From Arthrobacter sp. zg-Y919 (GTDB lineage: Bacteria; Actinomycetota; Actinomycetes; Actinomycetales; Micrococcaceae): a DNA stretch of 64,000 nucleotides. The stretch covers positions 558,001-622,000 of the forward strand of contig NZ_CP126242.1 of assembly GCF_030142045.1 (NCBI RefSeq), read 5' to 3'. Shown one piece after another: positions 51,986 to 61,351 of this stretch (the stretch's first letter is position 1; each line of letters opens with the position of its first letter). Under the pieces are notes generated by a model, which saw only the letters and a list, made by a program, of their open reading frames with translations, did no database searches and was not told the DNA's origin. The position numbers and the translations under genes are program-made.

Positions 51986-53473
51986 TCAACTGACCCGGTG
52001 TTCAGCGGCGCCCGATGTTCCGGCGTCGTCCGTTTCATCGACCAGTTCCGCGCGGAGCCGTCCGTTGCCGCGCACCCACAGGCGGTAGGCCGCGAACAGC
52101 AGGACAATCCACGCGGCGCCGACGATCAAGGCCACGCGCGTCTCCGGCATGATGCCGAGCAGCACCACAATGAACACCATGAAGGCCAGCGCCGCGTAGG
52201 ACGCGGCCGGCCAGAACGGCACACCGAATTCCGACGCCGGGAGGTTGCGGCGCTTGATCTCCCGCTTCATCGCGATGTGCGAGAGCAGGATCATCAACCA
52301 CACCCACACGGTCGCGAAGGTGGCGATGGACGCGATGATCGTGAACAGCGATTCGGGCAACAGGGCGTTGAGGACGACGCCGGCCAGCAGCACCACGGCC
52401 ATGGTCGCCACGGTCATCCACGGCACGCCGTGCCGGGAAATCTTCGCGAACGACGCCGGCGCCTGGCTTTCCTGCGAGAGACCGTAGAGGACGCGGCCGG
52501 CTCCGAAGATGTCGGAGTTGATGGCCGAGATTGCGGCGGTGATGACCACGGCGTTGAGGATGTGCGCTGCGGCGGGGATGCCCAGGGTGTCGAAGATCTG
52601 CACGAAGGGGCTGGTCTCGCCGTTGATGTCCTGCCACGGAAAGATCATCATGAGGATGCCCAGGGCGCAGACGTAGAAGAGCAGGATGCGTACCGGCACG
52701 GTGTTCACGGCGGCAGGGATGGCCTTCTTGGGATTGTCCGCTTCGCCGGCGGTGATGCCGATGGTTTCGATGCCGCCGAAGGCGAACATCACGATCGAGA
52801 AGGATGCCAGCAGGCCCCAGAAGCCGTTGGCGAAGAACCCTCCGGAGCCCAGCATCGTGTCCAGGCCGGGGTTGGCGGCGTCGGGCAGTCCGAAGCCGAA
52901 CACCACGATCACCGCTCCGCCGACGATCATGGCGATGATGGCGGCGACCTTGATCAGCGAGAGCCAGAATTCGGTTTCTCCGAACACCTTCACCCGCATC
53001 AGGTTCAGGGCGGCGATCAGGAACACCACGGCAAGGATCCAGATCCAGCGCGGAACGTCCTCGAACCAGAAGCCCATATAGATGCCGAAGGCCGTGACGT
53101 CGGCAATCGCGACAATGGCCATTTCGAAGGCGAAGGTCCACCCGGTGATGAACCCCGCAAACGGGCCCAGGTAGCGGCTGGCATAGTGGCCGAACGAGCC
53201 TGACACCGGATGCCGTACGGCCATCTCGCCGAGCGCCCGCATGACCAGGAACACGGCTGCGCCGCCGATCATGTAGGCCAGCAGGACGGAGGGGCCGGCG
53301 GACTGGATGGCCGATGCCGACCCGTAGAACAGGCCCGTGCCGATTGCCGATCCGAGCGCCATGAAGCGGATGTGCCGGACATTCAGCCCGCGGGCCAACG
53401 CCTGGGTAAAGGAGGACTTCAAGAAAACGCACCTTGGAATGTGGGGGTAGGCCCAGTTGAGGGGCCAATCCAT
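51986..53473 (-). CDS. Amino acid permease (AAT/APC family)
   Basis: This 495-residue, 12-helix carrier resembles the D-serine/D-alanine/glycine, proline and aromatic amino acid permeases. The signature [11 protein letters not shown] is near residue 41. [15 protein letters not shown] near 230 is the mid-protein family motif. A hydrophilic Arg/Asp/Glu tail ends the protein. The N-terminal 18 residues (to 53420) may not be translated, because TTG at codon 19 has AAGGTG upstream. The substrate is not assigned. Confidence 0.9.
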   Translation of the reverse strand: MDWPLNWAYPHIPRCVFLKSSFTQALARGLNVRHIRFMALGSAIGTGLFYGSASAIQSAGPSVLLAYMIGGAAVFLVMRALGEMAVRHPVSGSFGHYASRYLGPFAGFITGWTFAFEMAIVAIADVTAFGIYMGFWFEDVPRWIWILAVVFLIAALNLMRVKVFGETEFWLSLIKVAAIIAMIVGGAVIVVFGFGLPDAANPGLDTMLGSGGFFANGFWGLLASFSIVMFAFGGIETIGITAGEADNPKKAIPAAVNTVPVRILLFYVCALGILMMIFPWQDINGETSPFVQIFDTLGIPAAAHILNAVVITAAISAINSDIFGAGRVLYGLSQESQAPASFAKISRHGVPWMTVATMAVVLLAGVVLNALLPESLFTIIASIATFATVWVWLMILLSHIAMKREIKRRNLPASEFGVPFWPAASYAALAFMVFIVVLLGIMPETRVALIVGAAWIVLLFAAYRLWVRGNGRLRAELVDETDDAGTSGAAEHRVS

Positions 53474-53523
53474 ATTACGCCCGACGGCGGCGTGTCCGTT
53501 TTCGTGAGGGCGGGGGCACAGCG

Positions 53524-53559
53524 AACGGTGGGGACTCCTAGTAAGGAATCCCCACCGTT
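53524..53559 (-). terminator. Putative terminator of the ArsR-SRPBCC-VOC operon
   Basis: A 15-bp stem (53524-53538 with 53545-53559, one mismatch) and a 6-nt loop lie 18 bp past the VOC stop and before the permease start. There is no U-tract. Confidence 0.6.
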
Positions 53560-53577
53560 GAATGCTGTTCAGGTCGT

Positions 53578-54015
53578 CTAGTGTTGCTCGGCGCCGTAAC
53601 TGATGCGGGCCTCGTGCGGAATCAGGGGCTTGTCCGCACGGACCTTCATCTCCTGCACGGTCCAGGCGTTGCCGTCGGGATCCGCAAAGCTGAAGAAGGT
53701 TCCGCCGTCGCGCTCATCAAAAACGGTCACGTCGCCAACTTCCACGCCGCGGTCCAGCAGTTCCTGACGTGCGGCCTGCGCGTCGGAAACCACTAGCTGC
53801 AGCCCGCGCAGCGAGCCGGGCACCATCCCCTGCTGGGAGCCCGTATCCCCGAGCACAATCGAGCAGCCGGAGCCGGGTGGCGTCAGCTGCGCGAAGTCCA
53901 TCTGCTCGGTCGACGTGCGGTGATCCAGATTAAAGCCCATCTGGTCGCGGTAGAACTCAATCGCCCGGTCCTGGTCGCTGACCGGGACAATTACCACCTC
54001 GAGGGTCCAATCCAT
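53578..54015 (-). CDS. VOC family (glyoxalase/bleomycin resistance-like) protein
   Basis: This 145-residue single-chain VOC protein has Asp-Arg-Ala-Ile-Glu-Phe-Tyr near residue 20 and [14 protein letters not shown] near 105. The fold binds metals or small toxins; the substrate is unknown. It is last in an operon with arsR and two SRPBCC genes. The start is ATG 54015, or GTG 54024, which nearly abuts the previous stop at 54025. Confidence 0.83.
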   Translation of the reverse strand: MDWTLEVVIVPVSDQDRAIEFYRDQMGFNLDHRTSTEQMDFAQLTPPGSGCSIVLGDTGSQQGMVPGSLRGLQLVVSDAQAARQELLDRGVEVGDVTVFDERDGGTFFSFADPDGNAWTVQEMKVRADKPLIPHEARISYGAEQH

Positions 54016-54024
54016 GCTCGGCAC

Positions 54025-54510
54025 CTACCTTCCGGCCCGGACGGAACCGAGCAGTGCATCCAGCTGGTCATAGCCGTCAGACATGCCCTCTTCCATGCCG
54101 TTGCCTAGGAACTCGTCCCGGGATTCAACCGACGGGTACAGGGAGCGGCCGGTCAGCAGTGTCCTGCCGCCGGGCAGCTCGGTGAACGTGCTGTACTCCA
54201 GCGTCACCACGTCCGGGTAACCTTCGAATTCGAAGGTCTGCAGCACGAAGTCGTCCTGGCGCAGAGTGTGGAAGACACCCCGGAATGCGTATTCGTCCTC
54301 GCCCCTGGACTGCACGAATCTGTAGGCGCCGCTGGTACGAGGTTCGAAGACATCAATCCGGGTGGTGAGGTCCTGCGGTCCAATCCACCTGGCGAACAAC
54401 TCCGGGTCCGTGTGGGCGTGGAAGACTTCACTGACCGGGAAATCGAACTCACGGGAATAATCCATATAGGGTTCGCCCGCCGGCGCGCTGAGCTTCAGTG
54501 GGTTGCTCAT
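54025..54510 (-). CDS. SRPBCC/AHSA1 domain protein (second copy)
   Basis: This 161-residue START-like domain protein begins at residue 18 with Ser-Arg-Glu-Phe-Asp-Phe-Pro-Val-Ser-Glu-Val-Phe-His-Ala. Leu-Phe-Ala-Arg-Trp-Ile-Gly-Pro and Phe-Glu-Gly-Tyr-Pro-Asp-Val are the family marks. It is a diverged paralogue of the preceding gene (54510-55016), likely from tandem duplication. The ATG at 54508-54510 overlaps the upstream TGA; GTG 54513 is an alternative. AHSA1-like proteins encoded with ArsR repressors are common, with unknown hydrophobic ligands. Confidence 0.83.
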   Translation of the reverse strand: MSNPLKLSAPAGEPYMDYSREFDFPVSEVFHAHTDPELFARWIGPQDLTTRIDVFEPRTSGAYRFVQSRGEDEYAFRGVFHTLRQDDFVLQTFEFEGYPDVVTLEYSTFTELPGGRTLLTGRSLYPSVESRDEFLGNGMEEGMSDGYDQLDALLGSVRAGR

Positions 54511-55016
54511 CACGCTCCCCTTCCCTGCAGCGCTTCCGGCTGGAGCTGTGCGAGGAGCTCCTCCATCCGGTCGAACCCTTCGGCGACGCCGGCCTCCATG
54601 CCCGAGGCAGCCATCCCGTCCCGCGCCTCCATGGAAGGGTAGACCGCGTGGGCGGAGATCCGGGTGCGGCCGCCGTCGAGCGCCTCCAGGGTCATGAACT
54701 CCAGGCTGGTGACGTCGGGATAGCCGGAGAACTCGAAGGTCTGGATCGCGGACTCGTTTTCCCGCACCGTGTGGAAGATGCCGCGGAACTCATAGGGAAC
54801 TCCCTCCGGACCGGTGTGGATGTAGCTGTAGGAGCCTCCCGTGCGGAAATCGTAGTGGTTGATGTCCATCTTCATTCCGCGCGGGCCGAGCCACTGGGCC
54901 AGAAGGTCCGCCTCGGCATAGGCCCGGAAGACCTGGTCCACGGGGTAGTCCACTTCGCGGCTGAAATCTATGAAAGGGACACCCTCGGGGACCGTGAGCT
55001 GCAGTGCATTCGTCAT
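54510..55016 (-). CDS. SRPBCC/AHSA1 domain protein (first copy)
   Basis: This 168-residue SRPBCC protein shares with its neighbour the pattern Phe-Ser-Arg-Glu-Val-Asp-Tyr-Pro-Val-Asp-Gln-Val-Phe, Gln-Trp-Leu-Gly-Pro-Arg, Glu-Phe-Arg-Gly-Ile-Phe-His-Thr and Glu-Phe-Ser-Gly-Tyr-Pro-Asp-Val. A large hydrophobic pocket is expected. Its start overlaps the arsR stop by 4 nt (ATGA) and its stop overlaps the next start, so all are translationally coupled. Confidence 0.85.
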   Translation of the reverse strand: MTNALQLTVPEGVPFIDFSREVDYPVDQVFRAYAEADLLAQWLGPRGMKMDINHYDFRTGGSYSYIHTGPEGVPYEFRGIFHTVRENESAIQTFEFSGYPDVTSLEFMTLEALDGGRTRISAHAVYPSMEARDGMAASGMEAGVAEGFDRMEELLAQLQPEALQGRGA

Positions 55017-55381
55017 GATGAATCCTTTGCCTGCGGGCCGCCTTTCGCGGCGGCCTGTGCGCGAAGCACGGCGTCAAGGCTGCGGAACTGCTCCTCGCGG
55101 ACCAGCCGGTACTGGCCGATCCAGGCGGTGAGCGCCTCCAACCGTGCGGGATTCAGGTGGACGGGCCGGCGCTGGGCGTCACGGCTGCGCGTGACCAGCT
55201 GCGCTTGCTCGAGGACCTGAATGTGCTTCGAGACGGCCTGCTTGGAGATCTCGAAGGGTTCCGCCAATTCGTTGACCGTGGCAGGGCCCCGGGAAAGCCG
55301 GGCAATGATCTGGCGGCGGGCCGGATCGGCCAAGGCCAGGAAGGCCCTGTCCAGAAGGGGTTCGTCGCTGTGGGAATCCAT
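55013..55381 (-). CDS. ArsR family transcriptional regulator
   Basis: This 122-residue winged-helix repressor has Leu-Ala-Asp-Pro-Ala-Arg-Arg-Gln-Ile-Ile-Ala-Arg-Leu near residue 17. The recognition helix is at Ser-Lys-Gln-Ala-Val-Ser-Lys-His-Ile near 47. There is no Cys-Val-Cys metal site, so it is the non-metal type that commonly accompanies SRPBCC genes. ATG 55381 is chosen; TTG 55414 would lie inside the operator. It probably represses its own operon through the nested repeats just upstream. Confidence 0.87.
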   Translation of the reverse strand: MDSHSDEPLLDRAFLALADPARRQIIARLSRGPATVNELAEPFEISKQAVSKHIQVLEQAQLVTRSRDAQRRPVHLNPARLEALTAWIGQYRLVREEQFRSLDAVLRAQAAAKGGPQAKDSS

Positions 55382-55407
55382 GCGCTGGGTCAGCTTCTGT
55401 CGATGTG

Positions 55408-55445
55408 TAATCAAGGTGCTGGTTGTTCAACCTTTCGGTTGATTA
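55408..55445. promoter_or_regulatory. Nested inverted repeats, candidate ArsR operator
   Basis: The outer pair taatcaa (55408-55414) / ttgatta (55439-55445) encloses a second repeat caacc-tttc-ggttg (55428-55441). The ATCAA...TTGAT layout is typical of ArsR-family sites and lies just upstream of arsR. Confidence 0.6.
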
Positions 55446-55555
55446 CGAAGCTACGACTGCGCGGAAGGCGGGTCAAGGGTGTTCAGCAATAATTTCCGGC
55501 GGTTGGCGATTGGCGGCTGTCCGAACCGGCAGCCGGCGGGACGATTGTCCAGCCT

Positions 55556-56950
55556 TTAACCGCTGGGCACGATGTTGTGGTTCCGTCGGAAGAGGTTCTG
55601 CGGATCGTAGGCGGTCTTCAAAGCCGTCAGGCGGGCGAGTTTGTCCTTTCCATAGACCGACGGGACGGTGCCCTGCGCCACCGGATCCTCGGCGCCCATA
55701 AAGTTCACGTACTGCGCGCCCGAGGAAAACGGTTCCACGCTGGCAGCGACCTGCCGGATAAAGGCCGTATGCGCGTCGTCGTCGGCCGGGTCTGCCCAGA
55801 ACCCGTAGATATTCAGCCAGAACGGAGCCGACCGGGTGGGAAAGGCGGTGTCCTCCTCCGCCACCCGGCCGTAGGCTCCGCCGAGATGGTGCAGATCGAA
55901 CGCGGTACCCCGCCACGTCTGGTCACTGCCGGCACGCACCAGGGCGTCAATGGCAGCCTGGTCCAGCCGGTCGACCGCGGCGTTCTTCCAGTAGGCACGC
56001 ACCCCGTGTGGAAAGAGCATGTCCGCGGAGGACTGCCACGACCGCCAGGGCATCGACGCCCGCAGGTCCGCGTCGGGCGGCGCAGCAGCGGCCAGCCGGT
56101 CCACCAGCTCGACGCCGGCACCCTCATCGGCACCGGACCAGACAAACCCCACCACCATCAGCGGCTGGTCGCCCAATTCCCACTCCGGCGGCGGCACCAG
56201 GAAACTGATGATGGTGGTCATTTCCTCCGGCAGGTCCTGAACCCACTGGGCGTAGGCGGTGAGGGCCCGGTGCCAATGCATGTTCCCGTAGCCGAGGTTG
56301 CCGGAGTACACCTGTGCGGGCAGCGGATGCGCGGCGAAGGTGAAGGAGGAGACAACACCGAAGTTCCCACCGCCGCCGCGCAGCCCCCAGAACAGTTCCG
56401 GATGGTCGTTGGCATCGGCGTGGACCGCCTCGCCATCGGAGGTGACGACGTCGGCCGCGAGCAGGTTGTCGATGCTCAGTCCGTGCGCGCGGGTCAGCCA
56501 GCCAACACCTCCGCCGAGGGTCAGCCCGGCGACGCCCGTTCCGGAAATGACACCCAGGGGCACGGCCAGTCCGTACGGTTCGGTGGCGGCGTCGACGTCG
56601 GCCAGGGTGGCTCCCGCCTGCACCGTGACGGACCTGGTGTCCGGGTCCACGCCGACATCGCGCAGCGCACCCAAATCCAGCACGATTCCGTCGGCCACTG
56701 TCCCGTTGCCCGCTACATTGTGCCCGCCGCCGCGGACCGCGAGCGGCAGCTCCCACTGCTGGGCAAAGGCCAGCACGGGAGCGATGTCCTCGACGGTGCC
56801 GGCGCGGACGACCATTGCGGGCAGGACATCGATCATCCCGTTCCAGATGCGGCGGGCGTCGTCGTACTCCTCGTCCTGCGGCAGGACGACGGAACCGGAC
56901 ACGGACGCCCGCAGGTCCGCTACGGCGTCGGCGGAAAGCTGGGGGTCCAT
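55556..56950 (-). CDS. FAD-linked oxidase, berberine-bridge-enzyme type
   Basis: This 464-residue flavoprotein has a PCMH FAD domain with Arg-Gly-Gly-Gly-His-Asn-Val at 73-79; His77 is the expected covalent flavin attachment. The second attachment Cys of bicovalent members is absent, since Ser-Gly-Thr-Gly-Val-Ala-Gly-Leu occupies that loop. Gly-Gly-Gly-Val-Gly-Trp-Leu follows, and the BBE tail Tyr-Asp-Pro-Gln-Asn-Leu-Phe-Arg is at the C-terminus. Such enzymes oxidise sugars, alcohols or alkaloids with O2. Cytoplasmic; no signal peptide. It is monocistronic and its substrate is unknown. Confidence 0.88.
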   Translation of the reverse strand: MDPQLSADAVADLRASVSGSVVLPQDEEYDDARRIWNGMIDVLPAMVVRAGTVEDIAPVLAFAQQWELPLAVRGGGHNVAGNGTVADGIVLDLGALRDVGVDPDTRSVTVQAGATLADVDAATEPYGLAVPLGVISGTGVAGLTLGGGVGWLTRAHGLSIDNLLAADVVTSDGEAVHADANDHPELFWGLRGGGGNFGVVSSFTFAAHPLPAQVYSGNLGYGNMHWHRALTAYAQWVQDLPEEMTTIISFLVPPPEWELGDQPLMVVGFVWSGADEGAGVELVDRLAAAAPPDADLRASMPWRSWQSSADMLFPHGVRAYWKNAAVDRLDQAAIDALVRAGSDQTWRGTAFDLHHLGGAYGRVAEEDTAFPTRSAPFWLNIYGFWADPADDDAHTAFIRQVAASVEPFSSGAQYVNFMGAEDPVAQGTVPSVYGKDKLARLTALKTAYDPQNLFRRNHNIVPSG

Positions 56951-57376
56951 GGGATACCACCTTTGGACGGCCGCGCCCGGACGCCCGGATGGTGCCCGGT
57001 CCTGTGGCTCTGCTCCGTCCTCTAGTGAAAATTCTTCGCCTTTGCTGCGGCGGTATCAAGGGTCCGTGCTGCCGCAAGTGGCAGAGCAGCGGAGCTAATT
57101 CCACGGACACCACGGGCATCCGGCCCACCGCGGAGCAGGTGGGCTCGGCTGACTGCGATCAACAAAGAACCTCCCGGCAGAGGGCCTCAGCCGTTCCAAC
57201 GGGGGCCAAAAGTGCCGGGCGTCACGGGCCAGCCGCCGTCGTTACACAGTTGATGCTTCGGGAGGGCGAAAACCGCGCAATCCCGCTCCGGCGGCTGAAA
57301 TAATAGGAAAGGCGGCTTACTTCTTATCGACCGCCCGTACCACCAGAGTCTCGTGCCCAGGAATGGAGCCCCCCCA
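56951..57376. other. Noncoding region with two structured segments
   Basis: This 426-bp gap has no credible gene on either strand. Two foldable segments stand out. At 57062-57108, a 7-bp outer stem (gtccgtg/cacggac) encloses a hairpin ctgcc-gcaagt-ggcag. At 57173-57219, a 7-bp outer stem (cccggca/tgccggg) encloses ggcc/ggcc and ccgtt/aacgg pairs. The second lies about 158 bp before the next gene. These could be a small RNA or leader structures, or chance in GC-rich DNA. Confidence 0.35.
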
Positions 57377-57766
57377 GTGTCTTCCGAATCAGCCCAGCCG
57401 TTCGATATTTCCGCGGCCGACCGCGTCACCGTCTACGGTGCCAAGAGCTTCCCCGAGGTGGCCGGGCTGCTGCCGGACTCCGCCTTCTTCGCCGAGGATG
57501 ACGGACATTTCCCGGCCGACGTCGTACTGCTGTTCGTGGCATCCGCAGCGGACCTGGCCCACGATCTCGCCTCGGCCGCTGCCGCCGTCGAACCGGGCGG
57601 TTCGCTCTGGGTCTGCTATCCGACGGCGGAGGTCGACGGCGGCGCCCCGGACCTGAACCGGGACACCGTGGCTTCCCTGTTTGAAACGAACGACTGGGAA
57701 CCGGTGGGCGACGCCGTGTTCAGCAGCGAGTGGTCTGCCGTCCGTGGACGTCCGGCCGGTAAATAG
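57377..57766 (+). CDS. Hypothetical protein, DUF3052-like
   Basis: The protein has 129 residues. The central run Ala-Asp-Val-Val-Leu-Leu-Phe-Val-Ala-Ser-Ala-Ala-Asp-Leu is followed by Glu-Pro-Gly-Gly-Ser-Leu-Trp-Val-Cys-Tyr-Pro. A C-terminal Ser-Ser-Glu-Trp-Ser-Ala-Val-Arg completes a pattern resembling actinobacterial DUF3052 proteins, whose function is unknown. The resemblance is by eye and moderate. The GTG at 57377 has GGAG about 10 nt upstream. The stop codon falls inside the first copy of a short direct repeat (57755-57793). Confidence 0.7.
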   Translation: MSSESAQPFDISAADRVTVYGAKSFPEVAGLLPDSAFFAEDDGHFPADVVLLFVASAADLAHDLASAAAAVEPGGSLWVCYPTAEVDGGAPDLNRDTVASLFETNDWEPVGDAVFSSEWSAVRGRPAGK

Positions 57767-57793
57767 CCGGGCTTCCAGCCGGTAAATAACCGG
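57755..57793 (+). repeat. Direct repeat spanning a stop codon
   Basis: gccggtaaatagccgg (57755-57770) recurs as gccggtaaataaccgg (57778-57793), one base different, 23 bp apart. Each copy is also partly palindromic (ccgg...ccgg). Confidence 0.6.
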
Positions 57794-57927
57794 CCGAAAA
57801 TTCCTCGACGGGGCATTGGAACGGGACCGGAAGCGGTGGCAGGGAAATACGCCCGGCCGCTTCCACCGGGACGGACGGCGGCGCATACTCGGGTGCATCC
57901 GATCCGTTCCCCCGTCAGGAGACCGTT

Positions 57928-58362
57928 ATGTCCTCGAACATGAACCCCTACCTCAACTTCCGGGACAACGCCGCCGAGGCGATGTCGTTCTACCACGACG
58001 TTTTCGGCGGCACGCTGGAAAGCTCCACGTTCGCGGAAATGAACATGTCCGACGACCCGTCCGAGGGAAACAAAATCATGCACTCCACGCTCACCACGGA
58101 CAGCGGCTTTGTGCTGATGGCCTCGGATACGCCCAACAGCATGCTGGGTCCGGAAGGCGCGGTCTCCGATTCCGGGAACGGCTACGCCATCGCACTCAGC
58201 GGCGACAACGGTGACGAGCTGCGCGGGTACTGGGACAAGCTGCTCGACGGCGGCCAGATGACGCTCCCGCTGGAAAAGGCTCCGTGGGGAGACATCTTCG
58301 GCATGGTGACCGACAGGTTCGGCACCAGCTGGATGATCAGCATCGAGGATGAGGACTCCTAG
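57928..58362 (+). CDS. VOC family protein (PhnB/YjdN-like)
   Basis: This 144-residue protein of the PhnB-like VOC group has Pro-Tyr-Leu-Asn-Phe near residue 7, then Ala-Met-Ser-Phe-Tyr-His-Asp-Val-Phe-Gly-Gly. Phe-Val-Leu-Met-Ala-Ser-Asp near 60 and Trp-Gly-Asp-Ile-Phe-Gly-Met-Val-Thr-Asp-Arg-Phe-Gly near 117 are typical. The substrate is unknown. ATG 57928 has CAGGAG 6 nt upstream. It stands alone. Confidence 0.85.
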   Translation: MSSNMNPYLNFRDNAAEAMSFYHDVFGGTLESSTFAEMNMSDDPSEGNKIMHSTLTTDSGFVLMASDTPNSMLGPEGAVSDSGNGYAIALSGDNGDELRGYWDKLLDGGQMTLPLEKAPWGDIFGMVTDRFGTSWMISIEDEDS

Positions 58363-58500
58363 CAGGCACCCCAGGCTGGCCTGAACCTGGAGAGTTGCCC
58401 GGGAATTAGTTGCTGATTTCTCTTGTCTGCAGGCGGGTGCGGCGATATGTTGTGCTCGCCTACAAAATCGTCGGAGTCGCGGTCGACGTCGACAGGGCGC

Positions 58501-58512
58501 TACAGCGTTGTA
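58501..58512. promoter_or_regulatory. Near-palindrome TACAGCGTTGTA, candidate LacI-type operator
   Basis: This 12-bp site has a CG centre and one mismatch pair, like LacI/CcpA-type operators. It lies 103 bp before the chvE start, within the 252-bp region that must hold the transporter promoter. The regulator gene is not in the window. Confidence 0.4.
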
Positions 58513-58614
58513 TCCGCTCGATCCAGCCAAAGGACGAATCCGCACTTACCCGCTGCACGGCGGGCACCAACGGGAAGCTCCGCAGCGGCAGGATCCTTTT
58601 CGAAGGTTTCCAGC

Positions 58615-59733
58615 ATGAGCAGAATGAAGAATTTCTCGGCCGCTGTCCTGGCTTTGGGCCTGGCGGCAGGCATGTCGGCGTGTGCGCCGGCGGGTTCCAC
58701 CGAAAGTGAAGGCGACGGCGAAGGCACCAGCTGCAGCGTTGGTATCTCCATGCCCACCCGTAGCCTCGAGCGCTGGATCAATGACGGCGAAGGGCTGAAG
58801 GAGAAACTCGAGGCCAAGGACTGCGATGTTGACCTGCAGTACGCCGATAACAAAACCGACCAGCAGATCAGCCAGATCCAGAACCAGGTAGCCGGCGGCG
58901 CGAAGATCCTCGTGGTCGCGGCCATCGACGGCGAGACCCTCGGTCCCACGCTCGAAGACGCCAAGGACCAGGACGTGCAGATCATTGCCTATGACCGCCT
59001 GATCAACGGCACCGAAGCGGTGGATTACTACGCCACCTTCGACAACTACCAGGTGGGCCAGCTGCAGGGGGAGTTCATCGAAGAGCAGCTGGGCCTGGCC
59101 GACGGGGAGGGCCCGTACAACCTCGAGCCCTTCGCCGGAAGCCCGGATGACAACAACGCCGCCTTCTTCTTCTCCGGAGCATGGGATGTGCTGCTGCCCT
59201 ACGTGGAAAGCGGCCAGCTCGTAGTTCCCTCCGGCAAATCGCCGGCCAGCAATGAGGAATGGACGTCCATCGGCATTCTCGGCTGGGAGTCGGCCGACGC
59301 CCAGGCGGAAATGGATAACCGCCTGCAGTCCTTCTACACCGGCGGTGAGAAGGTCGACGTCGTCCTCTCCCCGAATGACAGCCTGGCGCTGGGCATCGAG
59401 GCGTCCCTGGATGCTGCCGGGTACCAGCCGGGAACGGACTGGCCGCTCATCACCGGCCAGGACGGCGATGTCGCCAACGTCAAGGCGATGCTGGGTGACA
59501 TGCAGTCCATGACGGTCTGGAAGGACACCCGGGAGCTCGGCAGCCAGGTGGAAACGATGATCGACGCGCTTGTGGCGGGCGAGGAGGTGGAGGTCAACGA
59601 CACCGAAACCTACGACAACGAGGTAAAAGTGGTTCCCACCTACATCCTCGAGCCCCAGGTGGTCACCAAGGACAATGTGCAGTCCGCCCTGGTGGACTCC
59701 GGCTTCCTTGACGCGGGCGACGTCGGCCTCTGA
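58615..59733 (+). CDS. chvE: Multiple monosaccharide-binding lipoprotein (ChvE type)
   Basis: This 372-residue type I periplasmic-binding-protein-fold lipoprotein has its lipobox ending at Cys23 (Met-Ser-Ala-Cys). The mature part starts [14 protein letters not shown], the ChvE hallmark. Ala-Tyr-Asp-Arg-Leu-Ile near 127 and [10 protein letters not shown] near 252 line the sugar site. It delivers aldoses (glucose, galactose, arabinose, xylose class) to MmsAB. The ATG at 58615 has GAAGG 8 nt upstream. The frame is open to 58423 but without a signal peptide there. Confidence 0.92.
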   Translation: MSRMKNFSAAVLALGLAAGMSACAPAGSTESEGDGEGTSCSVGISMPTRSLERWINDGEGLKEKLEAKDCDVDLQYADNKTDQQISQIQNQVAGGAKILVVAAIDGETLGPTLEDAKDQDVQIIAYDRLINGTEAVDYYATFDNYQVGQLQGEFIEEQLGLADGEGPYNLEPFAGSPDDNNAAFFFSGAWDVLLPYVESGQLVVPSGKSPASNEEWTSIGILGWESADAQAEMDNRLQSFYTGGEKVDVVLSPNDSLALGIEASLDAAGYQPGTDWPLITGQDGDVANVKAMLGDMQSMTVWKDTRELGSQVETMIDALVAGEEVEVNDTETYDNEVKVVPTYILEPQVVTKDNVQSALVDSGFLDAGDVGL

Positions 59734-59803
59734 TCCCCGGCTGCGGTGGGGTGCGGCGGATGGCCGCCGCACCCCCCCCGCCCAGTACCGAAGCGAGAAC
59801 CAT

Positions 59804-61351
59804 ATGACCGACGTCATCCTGTCCATGGACGGCATTGTGAAGGAGTTCAACGGCATCCGCGCCCTCGATGAGGTGTCGGTGAATGTTGAACGCGGCGAAG
59901 TCCACGCCATCTGCGGCGAGAACGGCGCCGGTAAGTCCACCCTGATGAAGGTGCTCAGCGGGGTCTACCCGCACGGCAGCTTCTCCGGAACCATCACCCT
60001 TGAAGGCAAGCCCGTCAGCTACAACTCGATCAATGACAGCGAGCGCGACGGCATCGTGATCATCCACCAGGAACTGGCACTGAGCCCGTACCTGTCCATC
60101 GCGGAGAACATCTTCCTGGGCAACGAGGTGGCCCGCGGCGGGGTGATCGATTGGAATAAAACCAACCTGCAGGCGGTGAAGCTGCTGGAGCGGGTGGGGC
60201 TGGACGAAAATCCGGCGACGAAGATCCTCGAACTCGGCGTGGGCAAGCAGCAGCTGGTGGAGATTGCCAAGGCGCTCTCCAAAGAGGTGAAGATCCTCAT
60301 CCTGGATGAGCCCACCGCGGCACTGAACGACGACGACTCCGCGCACCTGCTGGGCCTGATCGACCAGCTGCGCGGGCAGGGGATTACCTCGATCGTCATT
60401 TCCCACAAGCTGAAGGAAATCCGGTCGATTGCCGATACCGTCACGGTGATCCGGGACGGCCGCACCGTTGACAACTTCCCGGTGGAGGACACCGAGGCCA
60501 TCGAAACCCGGATCATCCGCGCCATGGTGGGCCGCCCGCTGGACCACCAATTCCCGCCCCGGGAACCGCATATCGGCGAGGAGAAGTTCCGAGTGGAGAA
60601 CTGGACCGTGCACCACCCGGTGGATCCGGACCGGGTGGTGGTGGACAACGCGTCCTTCACCGTCCGGGCCGGGGAGATTGTGGGGTTCGCCGGGCTCATG
60701 GGAGCCGGCCGGACGGAGCTGGCCATGAGCATCTTCGGCCGCTCCTACGGCACCGGCATTACCGGGCGGGTCTATAAGGACGGCGTGGAAATCCGCACCC
60801 GAACCGTGGGCGAGGCGATCCGGCACGGCCTCGCCTACGTCAGCGAGGACCGCAAGCGCTACGGGCTGAACCTGATCGGCAGCGTCACGGTCAATATCTC
60901 GGCTGCGGCGCTGGGGAAACTGGCCCGGCTGGGCGTCATCGACCGGCACCGCGAATACTCCGTGGCCGACGAGTACCGGCAGCGGATGAACATCCGCACC
61001 CCAAGCGTCACCTCGACGGTCAGCAACCTCTCCGGCGGGAACCAGCAGAAGGTGGTCCTGAGCAAATGGATCTATTCCGGCCCGGACGTGCTGATCCTGG
61101 ATGAACCCACCCGTGGGATCGACGTCGGCGCCAAATACGAAATCTACGGAATCATCAACGAGATGGCAGCCCAGGGCAAAGCCCTGATCGTGATCTCCAG
61201 TGAGCTGCCCGAACTGATCGGGCTCTGCGACCGCATCTACACCATCGCTGAAGGCCGCCTCACGGCGGAGGTGCCCCGGGCCGACGCGACCCAGGAAGAG
61301 CTGATGCGCCACATGACCGCCGCCAGGACCCAAGGAGCACAAGTCCAGTGA
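59804..61351 (+). CDS. mmsA: Multiple monosaccharide ABC transporter ATPase
   Basis: This 515-residue CUT2-type ATPase has two nucleotide-binding halves. The first has a normal Walker A (Gly-Glu-Asn-Gly-Ala-Gly-Lys-Ser-Thr near 38) and Leu-Asp-Glu-Pro-Thr-Ala-Ala-Leu. The second has the degenerate Gly-Ala-Gly-Arg-Thr-Glu near 303 and a full signature Leu-Ser-Gly-Gly-Asn-Gln-Gln-Lys near 408, as is normal for the family. The ATG at 59804 is 70 bp after chvE. The frame is open further upstream but overlaps chvE without a ribosome binding site. The stop overlaps mmsB by 4 nt. Confidence 0.94.
   Translation: MTDVILSMDGIVKEFNGIRALDEVSVNVERGEVHAICGENGAGKSTLMKVLSGVYPHGSFSGTITLEGKPVSYNSINDSERDGIVIIHQELALSPYLSIAENIFLGNEVARGGVIDWNKTNLQAVKLLERVGLDENPATKILELGVGKQQLVEIAKALSKEVKILILDEPTAALNDDDSAHLLGLIDQLRGQGITSIVISHKLKEIRSIADTVTVIRDGRTVDNFPVEDTEAIETRIIRAMVGRPLDHQFPPREPHIGEEKFRVENWTVHHPVDPDRVVVDNASFTVRAGEIVGFAGLMGAGRTELAMSIFGRSYGTGITGRVYKDGVEIRTRTVGEAIRHGLAYVSEDRKRYGLNLIGSVTVNISAAALGKLARLGVIDRHREYSVADEYRQRMNIRTPSVTSTVSNLSGGNQQKVVLSKWIYSGPDVLILDEPTRGIDVGAKYEIYGIINEMAAQGKALIVISSELPELIGLCDRIYTIAEGRLTAEVPRADATQEELMRHMTAARTQGAQVQ

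Noticed and set aside
57062..57108. Possible tRNA-like fold
   Set aside because: Only about 47 nt, no anticodon or T-arm consensus (GTTCRA) and no CCA context.
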